Shown here in pieces: positions 60,080 through 64,000 of a DNA stretch of 64,000 nt. A model generated the notes under the pieces. That model worked only from the letters and a program-made list of their open reading frames with translations, was not told the DNA's origin and made no database searches. The position numbers and the translations under genes were made by a program. Numbering within the stretch: the first letter of the stretch is position 1; each line of letters begins with the position of its first letter. Origin of the DNA: CAWEQO01 sp963811225 (GTDB lineage: Bacteria > Chloroflexota > Anaerolineae > Anaerolineales > Anaerolineaceae); NCBI GenBank assembly GCA_963811225.1, contig CAWEQO010000003.1, positions 1 through 64,000 on the forward strand, in the 5' to 3' direction.

Positions 60080-60976
60080 ATGACACAACAAGAGCGATCG
60101 ACTCAATTATACGAAGACTTCATTCCGCTAGCAGATGTCTCTCACATCCATCGCAAATGGCTGGATTTGGCATATGCCGACCTTTCGCCATCCCAAAACC
60201 TGGATATTTATTTACCAGATGAAGGAGATGGGCTTTTTCCAGTCATTTTATATCTCCATGGAGGAGCTTTTTCCATCGGTGATAAACGAGATGTTTATGT
60301 TCTAAACATCTTGAAGAGTATAAAACATGGATATGCTTTGGTAAGCGTGAATTATCGTTTGAGTGGTGAAGCCATATTCCCGGCTGGAATACAGGATGTT
60401 AAGGCAGCCATACGATGGGTCAGAGCAAATTGTAAAGATTATCATCTGGATGGAAATCGAGTTGCGGTCTGGGGCTGTTCCTCAGGAGCGAACTATGCAG
60501 CCATGATCTGTCTCACAGACCGCGTGGCAGAGTTTGATGACCTTAGCCTTGGCAATCCAGAAAATGCATGTAATGTTCAGGCAGCTGTGGAATGGTTTGG
60601 TCCCACTGATTTTTTGAAGATGGATGAGCAAGCAGTAGAAAATGGCTTTGGTCTTACTGATCATGGCGAAGCAGGCTCCCCTGAATCTCGGTATTTGGGT
60701 GCGAAAATTTCAGAGGTGCCACTTCAAGTTGAACTAGCCAACCCAATGACTTATGTCCATGGACAAATGCCCCCGCTGTTGATCCAGCATGGACGTTTGG
60801 ATGAACTGGTGCCAGTTCAACAATCCATCATCTTTGTGGAAAAATTGGAAAAATACGTCAGTCATGACAGATTCGAATTCGATATTATCGAAGGAGCTGG
60901 TCACGCCGATCCACTGTTCGAAACAGATGAAAATATGGAGCGTGTATTCTCTTTTTTGGACGAGCACATGAAATAA
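60080..60976 (+). CDS. Alpha/beta hydrolase (esterase), second of a tandem pair
   Basis: A 298-residue paralogue of the preceding esterase. Oxyanion motif HGGAF, nucleophile elbow GCSSGA, Asp in HGRLDELVP and His in IEGAGHADP. AVEWFGPTDFLKMDEQ matches the first copy nearly exactly, so the two arose by duplication with later divergence. The start at 60080 has only a weak AAGG upstream. Confidence 0.85.
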   Translation: MTQQERSTQLYEDFIPLADVSHIHRKWLDLAYADLSPSQNLDIYLPDEGDGLFPVILYLHGGAFSIGDKRDVYVLNILKSIKHGYALVSVNYRLSGEAIFPAGIQDVKAAIRWVRANCKDYHLDGNRVAVWGCSSGANYAAMICLTDRVAEFDDLSLGNPENACNVQAAVEWFGPTDFLKMDEQAVENGFGLTDHGEAGSPESRYLGAKISEVPLQVELANPMTYVHGQMPPLLIQHGRLDELVPVQQSIIFVEKLEKYVSHDRFEFDIIEGAGHADPLFETDENMERVFSFLDEHMK

Positions 60977-60994
60977 TGTCTGATTGTACCTAAT

Positions 60995-61070
60995 CAGGCA
61001 GACAACGTAGCCCCAGGCAGCCCTTAACAGGGTGCTTCGCGAGGATGCCTGGGGCTACGTCGTCTGCCTG
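60995..61070. repeat. REP-like hairpin, copy B
   Basis: Arms 60995-61019 and 61046-61070 pair with one mismatch; the inner part 61011-61059 is almost identical to 28795-28842. It can terminate the esterase operon. It stands at the right edge of the AT-rich module. Confidence 0.75.
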
Positions 61071-61080
61071 AGTAGTTACG
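61068..61080. repeat. 13-bp direct repeat, right copy
   Basis: CTGAGTAGTTACG, identical to 54159-54171; it overlaps the end of the REP-like hairpin by three bases. Confidence 0.65.
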
Positions 61081-61093
61081 TCTGATTTGTAAT

Positions 61094-61720
61094 TTACGTC
61101 AGGTGCTCGTTCACCCACTCCTGCCGGTCGGCGACCTTCAACAAATAGGCGAAGGCGCCTTTCTTCTTAAGCTCCGTATCCTTGTACACCGCCAGATACA
61201 GCCAGGCGAACCCCTGGAACAGCCCATACCCGATCAGCGCGCCGAGCGTGTTCAGCAGAAAATCATTGATGTCCGTTTGACGGTAGCTCGCGCCGATGAT
61301 CAGCGCCAGCAGCAGCTGGGTCGTCTCGATCGTGAAACCGATCGCCATCGCCGCCCAGATGAACTTCTTCGGCCGTATTTGAGTCAGGAACGGCAGCCCG
61401 AACCCGTATGGGATCGTCATCAGGATGTTCCCGAAGATCTCGAGGAAAATCCAGATCCGGCTGTAGCGGAACAGCCGGTGGAAATCGAGCGGGATCAGGT
61501 TGATCTGCGCCAGGATGTGCGCCACGGACGAGCGCTGTGCCCCCGGCCGCGGCAGTGGGATCGGGAAGAGCGTGACCGCCGCCACCATCAGCAGGTAAAT
61601 TCCAAAGATGCCCGAGAAAAACAGGTAGGTCCGGCTGTGACGCTTGCTTTGGAACGCCAGCACGACCGCCAGCGCGATCAACCCGGCCAAAAACGGATAC
61701 GGTAAGAAATGAATTCGCAA
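61094..61720 (-). CDS. VanZ-like membrane protein
   Basis: A 208-residue protein with four to five helices and the VanZ pattern (INLIPLDFHRLF..., IFGNILMTIPYGFGLPFL, TIETTQLLLALIIGASYRQTDINDFLLNTLGALIGY). VanZ-type proteins modify resistance to glycopeptides in some firmicutes, but most have no known role. The start is TTG at 61720 with AAAGGGG six bases earlier; the frame is open 23 codons further upstream through a terminator. Its last codons match the stub at 53798-53835. Confidence 0.85.
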   Translation of the reverse strand: MRIHFLPYPFLAGLIALAVVLAFQSKRHSRTYLFFSGIFGIYLLMVAAVTLFPIPLPRPGAQRSSVAHILAQINLIPLDFHRLFRYSRIWIFLEIFGNILMTIPYGFGLPFLTQIRPKKFIWAAMAIGFTIETTQLLLALIIGASYRQTDINDFLLNTLGALIGYGLFQGFAWLYLAVYKDTELKKKGAFAYLLKVADRQEWVNEHLT

Positions 61721-61742
61721 TAATAACCCCTTTATCAATCCA

Positions 61743-61780
61743 CAAAAAGCAGGGCTGAGGCTTCCCCCAGCCCTGCCAAC
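61743..61780 (-). terminator. Terminator of the arylsulfotransferase gene
   Basis: On the minus strand GCAGGGCTG-GG/CC-CAGCCCTGC is followed by TTTTTGTGG, a clear intrinsic terminator 15-50 bases after the stop codon. Confidence 0.85.
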
Positions 61781-61794
61781 CTCTATCAATCATT

Positions 61795-63660
61795 TTACTG
61801 CACGGGCGGGCAAACCGTCGCATTGGTGGAGATGACCGCCGAGCGTGTCATCTCGATCCCGTTCGAGTCGAACGGAACCACCTGGTAGTAGCACTGGTCG
61901 GCGGGTGGGTTTTGCAGCTTCGACTGCGTCTCGAAGCCAGACCGGGCTTGCAGGTCCACCTGCTGCAGCGACGTGGGCGAACTGCCACCCAGCAGCCGCC
62001 ACTGCGCCACCTCAGTCGCCCCGTTCCACGAGTAACCCAGGGTCAGGGCGCTGCCGTTCTGTTGGTAGGCCAGATCGGGCTGTGTATCCGGGAAGCCCAT
62101 CCAGTTGGAACGATAGGCCCGGTAGCTCACGTACGGCTGGTCGAAGGCCACCTCCCAAACAATGTTGTTGTTCGGGTCCACCTCGGTCATGTTGATGTAA
62201 GCGTACCCTTTTTCGGAAGACAGCGAGCCCCAATCCAAGAAGCTGTTGCCGTTCTCCAGGCGTTGGATGTTGCCCATGTACTGAGCCCAAACCGGCGCAT
62301 TGTGCTCGAACTGCCACACTTTCGTCGCCGTCATCGTGTTCTCGTTGAGCTGGTATTCCACCCCGCGCGACGGTTTTGCGTTCTCCCCGTTGTCGAACAG
62401 GCTGATATTGCCGTTAGGCAGCACGCGGATATCGTGCTGGGCTCCAAATGCTTCGTCCTCATTGACGAAGGTAAAATTGTTGGCCTTGCCGCCCAGCGTC
62501 CACATCACCTCGCGAGTTTGGTAGTTGATCTTCTTAACCTCGCTCAGGTTGCGGCTCGACAACAGCAAGTTGCCGTCGCGGGTGAAAGCGAGCGCATTGC
62601 CGTGGATATAATCGACCGTGTCGAGGGTCAGGCTCGTCCAGGTTTCGTTAAAGGGAACATGGTCCCAGCCGCGCCATTCCCACACCACATTGCCCGATCT
62701 GTCCTGCTCCTGGATGATGGTGGCAATGACGTCCGCCTGCGGGTTGCCGCCCTGCACGTACTTGCTCATATCGATACTCTGCTTGTCATAGACCGTGAAA
62801 ATCACGTGCCCGTTCGGCAGCATCAGGAACTCGTGCAGGTCACCATATAGGCCGTTTCCGGCCTTGTAAGTCGCCACCTCTTGATAGCGCGAGTTCAACA
62901 CGTGGTAAACCCCATCGTCGGTGCCGAAATAGGTCAGCATCCCGTTCGGCTGCACTTTGAAATCATACCCCGCCCGCAGGTCGCTCACCGATCGATACCA
63001 CACCAGATCGCCGTTGTTATCCATGATGAGCAGGTATGAGCCAAAGTTGGGCTTGCCCCAGCGGTAAGGCGCCACGAACACGTAGCCGTCCGACACGCCC
63101 TGTTGGTGGATCGACACCTTGTAGGGTGGGACGTCGTTTGGCAAGGTCAGGTAGTTGGGAAACGCATGCGGCGTGCCAGCGGGTGGTGTGATCTGGGTGA
63201 TCGGATTATCGGCTCCGGGCATTCCCGATTTCTGATCCATTGCTGTGGTAAAGGTGTAAGCGGTTGAATTGGTAATCCCTTTGGCGTCCAACCCCTGCGG
63301 CGTGATACTCACACTGACCTGCTCGCCCTGACTGAACGGCTGGTCTGGAATGAAGATCACCGTCTTGTTGTCATCCGCCAGGACGGTCCGTCCCGAGTGG
63401 CTGCCGCTTTGCTGGCCCTGCACGTTGAAATTGATGTTGTTCAAGTCTTGGCCCGTCAGGGTTGGTCCATATCGCACAGTAATGGTCGTGCCTATCGATA
63501 CGAATTGGGCGTTTTGGATCGGCTCGAGGTACAGGGCCGGATCGGGGCTAGCCTGCGCCCCGGTCTGTGGAATGATGGATTGGGCAGGTAAACCATTACA
63601 AGATACCAGTAGAAGAAGCGTTACAAGTGTGATGAACGCTGCCTTAGCAGTTGCTTTCAT
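61795..63660 (-). CDS. Arylsulfotransferase-type lipoprotein
   Basis: A 621-residue secreted lipoprotein (lipobox LLVSC, about Cys21). An Ig-like domain occupies about 40-140, followed by a six-bladed propeller of the ASST/Arylsulfotran_2 type with DYIHGNALAFT, GAQHDIRVLPNGN and FEHNAPVWAQYMGN. In characterised ASST the catalytic His lies in a comparable blade; the HGN motif here is the best candidate. PAPS-independent sulfotransfer between phenols is the known reaction, but many family members are uncharacterised. GAAAGGATAG precedes the start. Confidence 0.83.
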   Translation of the reverse strand: MKATAKAAFITLVTLLLLVSCNGLPAQSIIPQTGAQASPDPALYLEPIQNAQFVSIGTTITVRYGPTLTGQDLNNINFNVQGQQSGSHSGRTVLADDNKTVIFIPDQPFSQGEQVSVSITPQGLDAKGITNSTAYTFTTAMDQKSGMPGADNPITQITPPAGTPHAFPNYLTLPNDVPPYKVSIHQQGVSDGYVFVAPYRWGKPNFGSYLLIMDNNGDLVWYRSVSDLRAGYDFKVQPNGMLTYFGTDDGVYHVLNSRYQEVATYKAGNGLYGDLHEFLMLPNGHVIFTVYDKQSIDMSKYVQGGNPQADVIATIIQEQDRSGNVVWEWRGWDHVPFNETWTSLTLDTVDYIHGNALAFTRDGNLLLSSRNLSEVKKINYQTREVMWTLGGKANNFTFVNEDEAFGAQHDIRVLPNGNISLFDNGENAKPSRGVEYQLNENTMTATKVWQFEHNAPVWAQYMGNIQRLENGNSFLDWGSLSSEKGYAYINMTEVDPNNNIVWEVAFDQPYVSYRAYRSNWMGFPDTQPDLAYQQNGSALTLGYSWNGATEVAQWRLLGGSSPTSLQQVDLQARSGFETQSKLQNPPADQCYYQVVPFDSNGIEMTRSAVISTNATVCPPVQ

Positions 63661-64000
63661 CGTCTATCCTTTCTAAATTTCAGTGCACTGACTCTCTCTG
63701 TGCCCGTGTAAATCCCCCTGGGGAACTCAAAATTAATGCTAAGGATGTCTCCAAAGCAAGCGGATTGCGCGCTTAAAATCCCGGACGGTTCCGGGCCATC
63801 GATAAAATAGAGCATCAGAAAAGCCGTCGTGCATCATGCATATTGACCGGTCCAGGTCTTTTCCAGGCCGGCACTCCCCCACGCTTGGAAGTATAAAGGA
63901 TTCTCAAAGGAGGGGCAATAGGGGGATTTCCCTACCGCGTTTACGGAACGATCCTGATTCGAAGCAGCCCAGCGCCTGGAAGCAGTGGCTTTTCGGTCTT
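63661..64000 (-). promoter_or_regulatory. Upstream region of the arylsulfotransferase gene
   Basis: A minus-strand TTGCCC-17-TATACT at about 63890-63920 could start a leader of about 225 bases. The leader contains CCCGGA/TCCGGG and AGACCTGGACCGGT stems. No coding region is evident up to the window edge. Confidence 0.4.

Overview
The window reads as a GC-rich bacterial chromosome segment, most likely from a Chloroflexota (Anaerolineae-type) organism. This is an inference from gene content: F420-type LLM oxidoreductase, GatCA, PdxST, TolB/WD40 lipoproteins, arylsulfotransferase lipoprotein, a corrinoid-type methyltransferase, MacAB-like exporters with no TolC-like gene in view, and many lipoproteins. 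No rRNA, tRNA, CRISPR array or complete mobile element was seen.

Layout. 1-3.5 kb: gatC-gatA-oligoendopeptidase F operon (minus). 3.6-6.7 kb: a LuxR-HTH membrane protein, diverging from a two-gene ABC exporter. 6.8-11.4 kb: radical SAM enzyme, nitroreductase, YdcF-like protein, S-adenosylhomocysteinase-like protein. 11.4-15.2 kb: a membrane protein, then argG (frameshifted)-argH behind a clear promoter and an attenuator-like leader. 15.2-25 kb: QueG-like ferredoxin protein, LLM oxidoreductase, CopB-type ATPase, UroD/MtaA-type methyltransferase, EamA transporter, WD40 lipoprotein. 24.5-37.7 kb: TetR plus GH3 glucosidase, nitrilase, PPOX and SDR enzymes, methyltransferase, hydrolase, GPH symporter (frameshifted), deoB, a DHA2 pump with a C-terminal MarR-like domain, RidA. 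37.7-46.3 kb (minus): aldolase, then an export operon of three HlyD-type adaptors, MacB ATPase, MacB permease, a lipoprotein and a receiver protein. 46.6-52 kb: pdxS-pdxT, small membrane proteins, glycerate kinase, PHP phosphoesterase (frameshifted). 52-54 kb: repeat array, MFS transporter, IS66-type transposase debris. 54.2-61 kb: a visibly AT-richer module (LysR, ribose-type ABC transporter, two esterases). 61-64 kb: VanZ-like protein and arylsulfotransferase lipoprotein.

The most unusual features are: (a) the AT-rich sugar-ABC/esterase module is bracketed by two nested pairs of direct repeats, the outer one being a duplicated 3' end of the vanZ-like gene, as expected of an integration or duplication footprint; (b) three tandem adaptor proteins share a conserved cysteine pair in the coiled-coil hairpin; (c) a LuxR-HTH membrane protein has a strong in-frame internal ribosome binding site that would make a second, HTH-less product; (d) several genes have a -10 box placed so that transcription would start at the ATG (leaderless); (e) intergenic regions are full of very long perfect palindromes and terminator duplications; (f) at least five otherwise conserved genes carry one-base frameshifts, which points to assembly indels unless reads say otherwise.
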